From contig JAFDYG010000466.1 in assembly GCA_018267545.1 (NCBI GenBank), forward strand, positions 1 to 64,000: a stretch of DNA of 64,000 nucleotides. Reading direction: 5' to 3'. Shown in pieces: positions 48,923 to 57,618 of this stretch. The stretch is from Bacteroidota bacterium (lineage in GTDB: Bacteria; Bacteroidota; Bacteroidia; Chitinophagales; Chitinophagaceae). A model generated the notes under the pieces. The model was not told where the DNA came from. It ran no database searches and saw only the letters and a program-made list of their open reading frames with translations. The position numbers were made by a program, and so were the translations under genes. Each line of letters starts with the position of its first letter. The first letter of the stretch is position 1.

Positions 48923-49905
48923 GCTTGCCTGAAATAAAATATTGTCCCGGTACTTTGGCGCCTGGCTATAGCACATATAGCCGGACTTGTCTGGTTAGGG
49001 TTTTTCAGGGTAAGAAGGTCAGCCATATCCTGCCTTACGATTCACCCGCTTCGGACCCTGAAACGGATGAGCTATTTGAAGAAAACGTAAGGAGAATATC
49101 CATCTCCGGAGTGCAGGAGAAGTTTTCGGTATTACTGGAGAAGAACAAGCTCAGACTGATCAATGAGGGAGAGCGCGGGAGTTATATACTAAAGCCGATT
49201 CCCAACGGGGGTAGAAAACCCGACCAGATGCCCGCAAACGAACATTTGACCATGCAAATCGCACGGCAGGTATATCACATTGAAACTGCCGAGAATGCAT
49301 TGATCTTTTTTAACAATGGAGCAGCTGCTTACATTACCAGGCGTTTCGATGTTTTGGAAAACGGAGAAAAGCTGGCCCAAGACGATTTTGCCTCACTGGC
49401 AGGGCGCACATCGCAAACGCATGGGGAACATTATAAGTACCAGGGAAGCTACCTCGAGCTATTTCAGCTAATGAAGAAATATGTCCCCGCTTATAAAATT
49501 GAAGCTCCAAAGTTGCTTAAGCTTATTATGTTCAACTATTTATTATCTAACGGGGACGCACATTTTAAAAATTTTTCGATTCTTGAAACGCCTATGGGCG
49601 ATTATCGTTTAAGTCCTGCCTATGATTTGCTCAATAGCCGTATTCATATCAAGGACAAAGATTTTGCTTTGGACGATGGCCTTTTGCCAAAAAATCTGAC
49701 ACAGGGCAAAATCATACAGCAGTTTTCAGTGTTGGCCGAGCATGCCGGCATTCCTAAGAAATCATTCGCCGATATTACAGAACTCATGTTTTCAGGCGCT
49801 GAGAAGGTTGAAAAACTTACCTTTTCATCCTATCTGGATGAAAATACTCAAAGGAATTATTGGCAATCTTATCAAGGACGTTTACGGCAATTGATGAAGT
49901 TGTAA
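48919..49905 (+). CDS. hipT: HipT-type serine/threonine kinase toxin (HipA C-terminal)
   Basis: This 328-residue kinase has the HipA fold without the N-terminal subdomain: RRISISGVQEKFSVLL with Ser61 and Ser63 in the SIS motif, an ATP lysine in YILKPI (Lys92), the catalytic loop LLSNGDAHFKNFSI (Asp213, Asn218) and the metal site SPAYDLLNS (Asp236). HipT of E. coli phosphorylates tryptophanyl-tRNA synthetase, and its two SIS serines are autophosphorylation sites. The same two serines are present here, so the control mechanism is probably similar; the target is unproven. It is the last gene of hipB-hipS-hipT. Confidence 0.9.
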   Translation: MSLPEIKYCPGTLAPGYSTYSRTCLVRVFQGKKVSHILPYDSPASDPETDELFEENVRRISISGVQEKFSVLLEKNKLRLINEGERGSYILKPIPNGGRKPDQMPANEHLTMQIARQVYHIETAENALIFFNNGAAAYITRRFDVLENGEKLAQDDFASLAGRTSQTHGEHYKYQGSYLELFQLMKKYVPAYKIEAPKLLKLIMFNYLLSNGDAHFKNFSILETPMGDYRLSPAYDLLNSRIHIKDKDFALDDGLLPKNLTQGKIIQQFSVLAEHAGIPKKSFADITELMFSGAEKVEKLTFSSYLDENTQRNYWQSYQGRLRQLMKL

Positions 49906-49999
49906 GCGCACGGAAGTTTCCCCCGGCCGATCGGTAATCTGGCTCTTCCCGGGATGGCGGAAATATCTATCTTACCCGCTTCAGAAAACTTTATCAACC

Positions 50000-50452
50000 A
50001 TGCAAAACGTAACTTCCACGATCACAAACCTGTTCGCCAGCGCTGACAAAAGAGACTGGAACCAGGTACAGAGCTCCTTCGATCACCTCGTGCTGATCGA
50101 CTATGCCTCCACGACCGGCGAGGCGCCCAATTGGCAGACGCCAAAACAGATCAGGGACAGCTGGGCTGGCATGCTGCCGGGATTCGACAAAACCCAGCAC
50201 CAAATCTTCGACCTGGAAGTCAAGGAAGACGAGGCCTCGGCGACGGCCCAGTGCAGGGGAATCGCGGAGCACGTGTTGGGCAATGAGACCTTTATCGTCG
50301 AGGGAGTGTATGAGGCGACGCTGTTGAAAAAAGCCGCGGGTTGGGTCATTTCGAAATTCAAATTCAATCTGAAAGATTGGATGGGCAATACACAGCTGCC
50401 GGTAATGGCGATGCAGAGATGCGCACAGCGGGAAGGTCGTTCTGGCCGTTAG
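50000..50452 (+). CDS. NTF2-like (SnoaL-like) protein, copy 1 of a tandem pair
   Basis: This 150-residue protein of the NTF2-like fold has an N-terminal helix (ITNLFASADKRDWNQVQSSF), WQTPKQIRDSWAGMLPGFDKTQHQIFDLEV and the C-terminal strands VEGVYEATLLKKAAGWVISKFKF. The final residues are basic and poorly matched to the second copy. It is a tandem paralogue of the protein at 50518-50958 (shared SWAGxLPGFDKTxHQxFDxE), so the pair comes from a duplication. Possible roles are small-molecule binding or isomerisation; no active site is evident. Confidence 0.75.
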   Translation: MQNVTSTITNLFASADKRDWNQVQSSFDHLVLIDYASTTGEAPNWQTPKQIRDSWAGMLPGFDKTQHQIFDLEVKEDEASATAQCRGIAEHVLGNETFIVEGVYEATLLKKAAGWVISKFKFNLKDWMGNTQLPVMAMQRCAQREGRSGR

Positions 50453-50517
50453 GTAATTTTGGTGATTATGCAGATGGCAGTGTTCGTACTTTTGGGGTCG
50501 AAACCACTGAAAGAAAA

Positions 50518-50958
50518 ATGGATACCGTATCATCTGCAATTGCGCGCTTGTTTAGAGCAGCAGACCAAAGAAATTGGAAGAGGGTAGAAAGCTACTTTGA
50601 CGACACCGTACTGGTGGACTTCTCGTCAGCAAAGCGGAAAGCCCGGGCCTGGCAGACTCCACAGGAGATCTCCCATAGCTGGGCCGGCATATTACCCGGA
50701 TTCGATAAGACACATCATCAACTCTTCGACTTCGAGATTAACGAAAGTATAGGTTCCGCCACTGTCCATTATGGGGCAAGGGCGGAACATTTTATTGATG
50801 AGGAAGTTTGGGTAGTCGAGGGAACCTATGACGCCACCTTGCTAAAGAAGGGGAGGGACTGGGTTATTTCCGAGCTTAAATTTATCTCCAAGAATTGCTG
50901 GGGGAATGCGGAGCTGCCTAAGATTGCTATGGAGAGGGCCAGGCACTACTCTACGTAG
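50518..50958 (+). CDS. NTF2-like (SnoaL-like) protein, copy 2 of a tandem pair
   Basis: The ATG at 50518 gives 146 residues; an open frame from 50341 extends into the first copy and is not real. It shares the same blocks as the first copy (AWQTPQEISHSWAGILPGFDKTHHQLFDFEI, VEGTYDATLLKKGRDWVISELKFISKN) but has diverged in between, so the duplication is old. It converges on the Fpg-like gene and overlaps its 3' end by 13 bases. Confidence 0.75.
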   Translation: MDTVSSAIARLFRAADQRNWKRVESYFDDTVLVDFSSAKRKARAWQTPQEISHSWAGILPGFDKTHHQLFDFEINESIGSATVHYGARAEHFIDEEVWVVEGTYDATLLKKGRDWVISELKFISKNCWGNAELPKIAMERARHYST

Positions 50959-51683
50959 AGTTTTTGACACTTCTCACAAAAGAATGCCCGGCGTTTTCTT
51001 TTGCCAAGGTGCTGAACCTTGATAAAAGGAATGTGATCGCGCGGGCAGACATTTTTAGCGTGAGCCAGCCAGTGCTTTCTGAGCACAAACGCTTTCTTCC
51101 ATTTCAGGAAGTCGAAGCTATAGTTGCGCGCTTCTTTGATCAGCTCCGTGAGCTTACGGGGAGGGATTGAACCGACCCGGCTTTCGGGGTGGATGCGTAT
51201 TCGAAACAGGACTTCGTTTTTTATGATATTACCCACTCCGGCAAAGATATCCTGGTCGAGCAATGCGTCCGCGGCTAGCTCGTCCGGGTGGGCTTTTAGC
51301 TTCTTACGGGCTTTCTTCGGGTCCCAGGCGTCGTTCATCACGTCGCCGCTCCAGTCGTAGTGTGAATTGATATCTCCCGGGAGGAGTTTCACCGAGCAGG
51401 CGTAGAAATATAAGTCCCCGTTTTTGAACCGAAGGTGTAGCCTGGGTTTGGCTTTTGTCTTTTCATCGATGCTATAGGAACCGAAGAGCATGAAGTGGAT
51501 GCGGATGGTCAGCTTGGGCAGGATGATCAAAAAATGTTTCCCCCAGCTTTTGAAGGCCGTTACCTTGCTCCCGGCAATGCCTGCGAGGTCGATCTTTGTA
51601 TTGCCGCCGGCCTCCAGGATTTTCTTGCCGGAGAATTGCTGCACTTCTTCTTTCAATATGACAATCGATGGGCCTTCGGGCAT
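50946..51683 (-). CDS. Fpg/Nei-family DNA glycosylase (endonuclease VIII-like)
   Basis: This 245-residue protein starts with MPEGPSI, where Pro2 is the nucleophile and Glu3 the acid of the Fpg/Nei family. The helix-two-turn-helix lies at about residues 145-175 (LDQDIFAGVGNIIKNEVLFRIRIHP), and a C-terminal zinc finger is formed by C-P-R-D-H and C-E-K-C. It removes oxidised bases and cuts the abasic site. It is slightly shorter than typical Fpg and closer to Bacteroidota Nei-like enzymes. No operon partner is evident; the next gene at 51724 is on the same strand 40 bases upstream. Confidence 0.9.
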   Translation of the reverse strand: MPEGPSIVILKEEVQQFSGKKILEAGGNTKIDLAGIAGSKVTAFKSWGKHFLIILPKLTIRIHFMLFGSYSIDEKTKAKPRLHLRFKNGDLYFYACSVKLLPGDINSHYDWSGDVMNDAWDPKKARKKLKAHPDELAADALLDQDIFAGVGNIIKNEVLFRIRIHPESRVGSIPPRKLTELIKEARNYSFDFLKWKKAFVLRKHWLAHAKNVCPRDHIPFIKVQHLGKRKRRAFFCEKCQKLYVE

Positions 51684-51723
51684 ACCATCATGTATGCAAA
51701 AGCCGCACCAGGGCTGGGGTGGG

Positions 51724-52896
51724 CTATAGATAGCTTAGCCACCACTTGTCTTTGTGCGTGGACTTATACCCATCATACCACTTGCTGATCGGATACATTA
51801 CGAACACGATCAGCACCCAGATCCCATAAACGGCGGCTAGCGAATAACCCTCGCCCGGCATGACAAACTTGAAAGGCATCATCGGGAGGCCCTTCATGCC
51901 TTCCGCCAAGGTGTGCCCCCTGCCGAGATAGGTGATTGCCGTCGCGATATGTAGAATCAGGAAATGCAGCGCAAAATAGAAAAGCGGAACACGGCCGAAG
52001 ATGGTGATGGCCTTGGGGAGCTTTGAGTCGCTGTTTTTTAATAGGCCGAGCGCGATAAGGACAGGGCCCATGGTTGCGAGCAGGTAGAGGAGGGAGGGGG
52101 GATATTTTTGCACATTCATAAAGGAAAAGATCGTGGCCATCGTAGTCTTCTGCGGCTGCCAGCGGACTGGGTCGCCGTAGACGTTGATGCCGCGAATAAT
52201 AAAGAATAGCACGATGGCAGCAAAGCCGATACGAACCAATAGCCGCTTGTTTTCCATAAAGAGTTTGCCACAGCAGTAGCCGAGCAATGTGAGCCCTGCC
52301 CAGGAAAGAAAGGGATAGAAGACAAATAGATTATGGCTTCCCCATAACGGAACGATCCCCGGCTGGTGCAGCAGCTTCCACCAAACCGGCAGACCATTCT
52401 TAGCCGCAGCCTCGGGAATGTCGAGGAGATTATGACCAAAAAGAATGACCAGCCCGATGATCAGGATATACCGATACGGCAGGCCGATCAACAGTCCCAG
52501 GACCACGAGCCCCATGCCGATCGACCACAGCGTTTCCAAAATAAACATATCGAATCGAACGTCCAGCGTAAAGCAAAACGTCATGATCGTTAGATCGAAG
52601 ACGACCAGCCACAACCCGCGCGTGATGAGGAAACGGCGCAGCTCCGCCTTCGACTTGCGCTGGGACTGCAGCCAGGACGACAGGCCCGACAAAAAGACAA
52701 AAGTCGGTGCGCAGAAATGTGTTATCCAGCGGGTGAAATACAGTAGGGGATAACTGGTTGCGGGGTCTAAGGGATTACCGGTAAACGCGTCCTTATGAAA
52801 GAAGTCCCGCACGTGGTCGAGGCTCATGATAACCATGATGATTCCCCGAAGCAGATCGACGGATTGGATCCGGGGCTTGTTGATAGCAGTCGGCAT
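51724..52896 (-). CDS. DUF1624/HGSNAT-like membrane protein
   Basis: This 390-residue protein has ten or so membrane helices and starts with the DUF1624 pattern SVDLLRGIIMVIMSLDHVRDFF, with the conserved His-Asp region in helix 1, then THFCAPTFVFLSGLSSWL and RRFLITRGLWLVVFDLTIM. The family is related to the heparan-alpha-glucosaminide acetyltransferase fold and is thought to acylate extracytoplasmic sugars. It could modify surface glycans. It diverges from the S41 protease gene at 52960. Confidence 0.85.
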   Translation of the reverse strand: MPTAINKPRIQSVDLLRGIIMVIMSLDHVRDFFHKDAFTGNPLDPATSYPLLYFTRWITHFCAPTFVFLSGLSSWLQSQRKSKAELRRFLITRGLWLVVFDLTIMTFCFTLDVRFDMFILETLWSIGMGLVVLGLLIGLPYRYILIIGLVILFGHNLLDIPEAAAKNGLPVWWKLLHQPGIVPLWGSHNLFVFYPFLSWAGLTLLGYCCGKLFMENKRLLVRIGFAAIVLFFIIRGINVYGDPVRWQPQKTTMATIFSFMNVQKYPPSLLYLLATMGPVLIALGLLKNSDSKLPKAITIFGRVPLFYFALHFLILHIATAITYLGRGHTLAEGMKGLPMMPFKFVMPGEGYSLAAVYGIWVLIVFVMYPISKWYDGYKSTHKDKWWLSYL

Positions 52897-52959
52897 TGGT
52901 CCTGGTTTGTATACAAGATAATAAATTCATTATATTAGTGTTCCATTAACCAAAGAGCT

Positions 52960-55900
52960 ATGAGAAAAACACTTACGCCCCTCCTGCTGGCTTTTACGCT
53001 AAAGGCCCTCGCTATCGACACCAAGGATACCCGGATGCTTGCCTCCCAACCCACCATCAGCGCCACCAAGATTGCGTTTGTATACGCCGAAGACCTTTGG
53101 GTGGCCAACCTGGACGGGTCTCAGCCGCGCAGGCTTACCGTAGACGAGGGCGTAGAGTCGAATCCTAAATTTTCCCCCGATGGCAAATGGATTGCCTTTA
53201 GTGCACAGTACGAAGGCAATACGGATGTATATATTATACCGACCGAAGGCGGAGTGCCCAAGCGGCTTACCTGGCACCCGTATGCGGACATCGTCCGCGG
53301 TTTTACCCCCGACGGCAAGAACGTGCTGTTTGCCTCGCAGAGAGCGGTCTTCACGCGGCGATATCTGCAGTTCTTCACCGTTCCCGTCAACGGCGGCAAC
53401 GAAACTCCGATCGAGCTGCCCAATGCCGTCGACGGGACCTATTCGCCGGACGGTAAATTTATGGCGTATACTCCGCTGGGAGACGCCTCCGTGCAGTGGA
53501 AGCACTATCGGGGCGGGATGATCAGCCGGATCATGATCTATTCGTTTGCGGACAAAAGCACCGTCCAAATCCCCCAGCCCGAAGGCGGATGTAACGACAT
53601 GCAGCCGATGTGGCAGGGCGGGACCATTTATTTCCGAAGCGACCGTAATGGGGAATACAACCTCTTCTCTTATGATATCGCGAGCAAACAGGTGAAGCAG
53701 CTGACCAGCTTTGCCGATTTTCCCGTCATGGGTTCCGGCATCGCCGATGGGAAGATCGCCTTCGACCAGGCCGGACATATCCATTTGTATAATACGTCGA
53801 CCTCTACCGATACCCGGCTCGTGGTGGGCATCGCGGCGGACCTGCTGGAACTTAGGCCGCGATTTGTCAGGGGTTCCAACCACAACTATATCCGCAACGC
53901 GGACATTTCTCCTACCGGCGCGAGAGCGGTATTCGATTTCCGCGGCGAGATCGTCACCGCCCCTGCTGAAAAGGGCGATTACAATAATATCACCCAGACC
54001 ATGGGGATTCATGAAAAGTCACCCGTCTGGTCGCCGGATGGGAAATCCATCGCCTACTTCTCCGACGCTTCCGGTGAATACGAATTGCATATCAAATCCC
54101 AGGACGGAAAGGGCGCGGTCAAAACATTCAAGCTAAACGGCGCTGGTTTCTACGCCTATCCCAGGTGGTCGCCCGACAGCAAGAAAATATGTTATGTAGA
54201 CAACTCCCGCTCCATCTTTATCCTCGACGTCGCAACCGGCGCTATTACTAAGATAGACAGCGATGAGCTGTATACCCCGGATACCTTCCGGTCCATCTTT
54301 GGCGACTGGTCCTATGATAGCAAATGGATCGTTTACACAAAGATTACCTCTACACAGTTCAAAAGAGTCTATCTCTATTCACTCGACAGACAGAAGTCCT
54401 ATCCCGTTACCGACGGTCTGAGCGACGTCAGCGAACCCGTCTTCGACAACAGCGGCAAGTATCTCTTCTTCTTTGCCTCGACAGACGCGGGTCCGGTGAT
54501 CAACTGGTTCGACCAGAGCAATATCGACATGCGCAAGACCAATTCGATCTATTTGGTAACGCTGCAGAATAAAACCATCTCTCCATTTATCAAAGAGAAT
54601 GACGAAGAAGTCAAGCCGAAAGAAGATACGGCCAAGAAACCGGCAAACATCACCATCGACCTCGAAGGAATGGAAAATCGAATCATCGACGTAGCGGTCA
54701 AAGCCGGGAATTATTCGCAGCTGGGATTTGCCGGTGACGATCTGTTATTGTTCGTAGAAAACCCAGCCTCCGGAGAAGGGCCCGGCAAGCTGCACAAGTT
54801 CAGCATGAAGAAGCGAACCGACGAGGAAGTGATCGATATGAACGGATATGTCCTCAGCGCGAATGGCAAGAAGATGCTGTATGCGGCGAATGGCGGCTGG
54901 TTTATCAGCGATGCGGGCGACAAACCTGCACCCGGCAAGGGCCGCGTCGACGTCGGCTCCATCCAGGTCAAGATTGACCCGCCGGCAGAATGGGCCAATA
55001 TCTTCGACGAAGCATGGCGCGTCAACCGCGACTATTTCTACGACCCCGGTATGCATGGCGCCAACTGGCCCGCGATCAAGAAGAAATACGCCGTCTTCCT
55101 GCCCGACCTGTCCTGCCGTCGGGACCTGAACGTGATCTTCCAGATGATGTTTAGCGAACTGGTAATCGGTCACCATTTCATCCTCGACGCCGGCGAACGG
55201 TACACCTATCCGGGGAACGTCAGCGGCGGCCTGCTTGGCGCGGACTACAGCATCGAAAACAATCACTATAAGATCAAAAAAATCTACGGCGGTCTCAACT
55301 GGAACCCCAACATGAAGTCGCCGCTCACCGAGCCGGGCGTCAACGCCAAAGTGGGCGACTATCTCCTGGCGGTCAATGGCAAGCCGGTAACGGCCGAAGC
55401 CAACCTCTACCAGTATTTCGAGAACACGGCAGGCAAGCTCACCGAGCTGACCATCGGACCCAATGCCAGCGGCGAGGGCAGCCGTATCGTCAAAGTAACC
55501 CCGATCACCAATGAAGTAGAGCTGCGCAACCGGGACTGGGTCGAAGGCAACCTGCGTAAAGTCACCGAAGCGACCAAGGGCCAGGTCGCCTATGTTTATG
55601 TCCCCAATACGGCCGAAGAGGGACACGACTACTTCAAGCGATACTTCTTCCCGCAGGCGGACCGCAAGGCGATCATCATCGACGAGCGTTTCAACGGAGG
55701 CGGATCGCTTGCCGACTATTATATCAACCTCTTGCAAAATCCCTATCAGGCTAACTGGCACATGCGCTATGGCAAAGACCTTAAATCTCCCACGGCTTCT
55801 ATCCAGGGGCCCAAGGTCATGCTCACCGATGAAACGGCGGGTTCCGGCGGCGATATGCTGCCGTGGATGTTCCGGAAGTTCAAGGTGGGGACGCTGGTGG

Positions 55901-56184
55901 GTAAGCGCACCTGGGGCGGGCTGGTCGGTATTCTGGGCTTTCCCGAGTTTATCGACGGAGGGAGTGTAACGGCGCCAAATGTCGGCATCTGGACGAAGGA
56001 TGGGTTTATCGTTGAAAATGTTGGCGTCGCTCCCGATATCGAAGTAGAGCAGACACCCGCCGACGTTATCAATGGCAAGGACCCGCAGCTGGAGAAGGCG
56101 ATCGAGATCGTGCTGAAACAGCTGAAGGAAAATCCGGAAACGGAGCCGGTTCGGCCGCCGTTCCCGGTGAAGGTGAAGAATTGA
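52960..56184 (+). CDS. Tricorn-like S41 peptidase with WD40/TolB beta-propeller
   Basis: This 1074-residue secreted protein (signal to about residue 19) has TolB/WD40-type propeller repeats in the first 600 residues (FSPDGKWIAFSAQYEGNTDVYIIP, WSPDGKSIAYFSDASGEYELHI), a tricorn-like helical part, a PDZ domain (about 740-840: GDYLLAVNGKPV) and the S41 core with DERFNGGGSLADYY, MLTDETAGSGGDM (nucleophile Ser962) and the late FPEFIDGGSV. Tricorn proteases degrade peptides, using the propeller as a gate. The order of domains matches bacterial tricorn homologues; it probably acts in the periplasm. The 5' region is shared with the divergent DUF1624 gene. Confidence 0.92.
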   Translation: MRKTLTPLLLAFTLKALAIDTKDTRMLASQPTISATKIAFVYAEDLWVANLDGSQPRRLTVDEGVESNPKFSPDGKWIAFSAQYEGNTDVYIIPTEGGVPKRLTWHPYADIVRGFTPDGKNVLFASQRAVFTRRYLQFFTVPVNGGNETPIELPNAVDGTYSPDGKFMAYTPLGDASVQWKHYRGGMISRIMIYSFADKSTVQIPQPEGGCNDMQPMWQGGTIYFRSDRNGEYNLFSYDIASKQVKQLTSFADFPVMGSGIADGKIAFDQAGHIHLYNTSTSTDTRLVVGIAADLLELRPRFVRGSNHNYIRNADISPTGARAVFDFRGEIVTAPAEKGDYNNITQTMGIHEKSPVWSPDGKSIAYFSDASGEYELHIKSQDGKGAVKTFKLNGAGFYAYPRWSPDSKKICYVDNSRSIFILDVATGAITKIDSDELYTPDTFRSIFGDWSYDSKWIVYTKITSTQFKRVYLYSLDRQKSYPVTDGLSDVSEPVFDNSGKYLFFFASTDAGPVINWFDQSNIDMRKTNSIYLVTLQNKTISPFIKENDEEVKPKEDTAKKPANITIDLEGMENRIIDVAVKAGNYSQLGFAGDDLLLFVENPASGEGPGKLHKFSMKKRTDEEVIDMNGYVLSANGKKMLYAANGGWFISDAGDKPAPGKGRVDVGSIQVKIDPPAEWANIFDEAWRVNRDYFYDPGMHGANWPAIKKKYAVFLPDLSCRRDLNVIFQMMFSELVIGHHFILDAGERYTYPGNVSGGLLGADYSIENNHYKIKKIYGGLNWNPNMKSPLTEPGVNAKVGDYLLAVNGKPVTAEANLYQYFENTAGKLTELTIGPNASGEGSRIVKVTPITNEVELRNRDWVEGNLRKVTEATKGQVAYVYVPNTAEEGHDYFKRYFFPQADRKAIIIDERFNGGGSLADYYINLLQNPYQANWHMRYGKDLKSPTASIQGPKVMLTDETAGSGGDMLPWMFRKFKVGTLVGKRTWGGLVGILGFPEFIDGGSVTAPNVGIWTKDGFIVENVGVAPDIEVEQTPADVINGKDPQLEKAIEIVLKQLKENPETEPVRPPFPVKVKN

Positions 56185-56209
56185 TACCGAAAAGCGTTAA
56201 ATTCGTCGC

Positions 56210-57610
56210 ATGTCCCCCAAAACCTTTTTGGCGATTATCCTTGTGCCCTGTATTCTTTGGTCTTGCAAAAAGGACAAGACTCCTTCTGCACCGACCAATC
56301 TTATCATCTCCAATATTTCGGACACAGGCGCTACGATCAGCTGGAATCAAGCGTCGTACGCCAGCAGCTACGACGTGTATATCTCGACGGACGCGGGCTT
56401 TAAGTCAGACTTCGTGGTAGACTATACGCCCGCCCAGGTACAGGGATTTAGTACGAGCACCACCCGATTGAGACCCGGGACTCACTATTTTGTTCGGGTA
56501 ATTGCAAAGGGCAAGGGAGAAAGCAGCCCGGTAAGCGCTGAATTTACGACCGTAGATGGCGACGGGCTTGTCATTATCGGCAGCGATGATAACGCCATTT
56601 ATGCCTTGAACGCCCGCAACGGCGATGGGGTTTGGACCGTTCATACGGGAGGGCCTGTTTCGGCCACGCCGATAATACAGGATAGTTTATTGTATATCGG
56701 CAGCCAGGATGGCAAATTATATGCGATGAATGTATGGACGGGTATTCCAAAATGGACGACAAGTAAGGTTTCCTCAGGGTCCTTTATCTCTGCGGCGGTT
56801 AATGTATACAAGGGTACGGTTTATGTTGGCGATTATGGCGGATGGGTATATGCCTTCGATGCAAAGACCGGCTTCCGGAAGTGGTGGTCGGTGCTGCCGA
56901 CGCCATACCGGAACATAAATACGGCCCCTATCGTACCCGATGATACTACTCTTTACGTAGCCAGCTATGACGGTATGATCTATAACCTGGATGCAACGAC
57001 CGGTCTTCGGAGATGGTCGACCGGCAATACAGGAAACCCACTGGTTTCTGGTCCTGCCCTGGTAAACAACACACTCTATGTCGGTGCATTTCCAAAAGTC
57101 TATGCATTCGACGCAAAAACGGGCGCGCAGAAATGGAGGACCACCACACCGGTATATGCTTATTATGATGTGAGCCCGACGATCAGCGGGGACAATGTGC
57201 TTATCGGCGATGGCGATGGAATTTTTTACTCCTATAGTACCGCCGACGGCACGATGAAATGGTCCCGGACCCTGTCTCAGGGATCGATCGAAACCAACCC
57301 GGTTGTCTCGGGGAACATCGTCTATACCGGTGGAGGCATGGGGACATTTTACGCGCTCGATGTAGCTACCGGGAATATCATCTGGCAGAAGACCGATCTC
57401 AGCAAAACGGTTATTTATGGTGGGCCTGTCGTAACCGATAAATACATTTATCTGGGCACTTTGGAGGGCATATTTTACTGTCTGGAAAAGTCAAGCGGCG
57501 TGATAAAATGGTCCAAGACTATTGACGGAGCAAGCTTCGACTCGAGTCCAAGTGTAATTACGAATGGGGGAAAGACCTTCTTCCCAGGCTCCGCCGGGAC
57601 GGTACAGTAA
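56210..57610 (+). CDS. Lipoprotein with FN3 domain and PQQ-type beta-propeller
   Basis: This 466-residue protein has a lipoprotein signal (LWSCKKDK, Cys19), a FN3 domain (about 26-115: APTNLIISNISDTGATISWNQASY) and a BamB-like PQQ propeller with about seven blades (repeated YALNARNGDGVWT, YAFDAKTGFRKWW, YALDVATGNIIWQ). BamB-type propellers bind proteins or scaffold complexes. There is no pyrroloquinoline-quinone dehydrogenase active site. It starts 25 bases after the S41 gene, so it may be co-expressed with it. Confidence 0.85.
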   Translation: MSPKTFLAIILVPCILWSCKKDKTPSAPTNLIISNISDTGATISWNQASYASSYDVYISTDAGFKSDFVVDYTPAQVQGFSTSTTRLRPGTHYFVRVIAKGKGESSPVSAEFTTVDGDGLVIIGSDDNAIYALNARNGDGVWTVHTGGPVSATPIIQDSLLYIGSQDGKLYAMNVWTGIPKWTTSKVSSGSFISAAVNVYKGTVYVGDYGGWVYAFDAKTGFRKWWSVLPTPYRNINTAPIVPDDTTLYVASYDGMIYNLDATTGLRRWSTGNTGNPLVSGPALVNNTLYVGAFPKVYAFDAKTGAQKWRTTTPVYAYYDVSPTISGDNVLIGDGDGIFYSYSTADGTMKWSRTLSQGSIETNPVVSGNIVYTGGGMGTFYALDVATGNIIWQKTDLSKTVIYGGPVVTDKYIYLGTLEGIFYCLEKSSGVIKWSKTIDGASFDSSPSVITNGGKTFFPGSAGTVQ

Positions 57611-57618
57611 ACCCGTGG

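Noticed and set aside
52999-54012. 337-codon minus-strand ORF inside the S41 protease gene
   Set aside because: Shadow frame of a clearly coding propeller region; no signal, domain or good start.
54745-55761. 338-codon minus-strand ORF inside the S41 protease gene
   Set aside because: Antisense shadow of the tricorn/PDZ region with reverse-complement codon bias.
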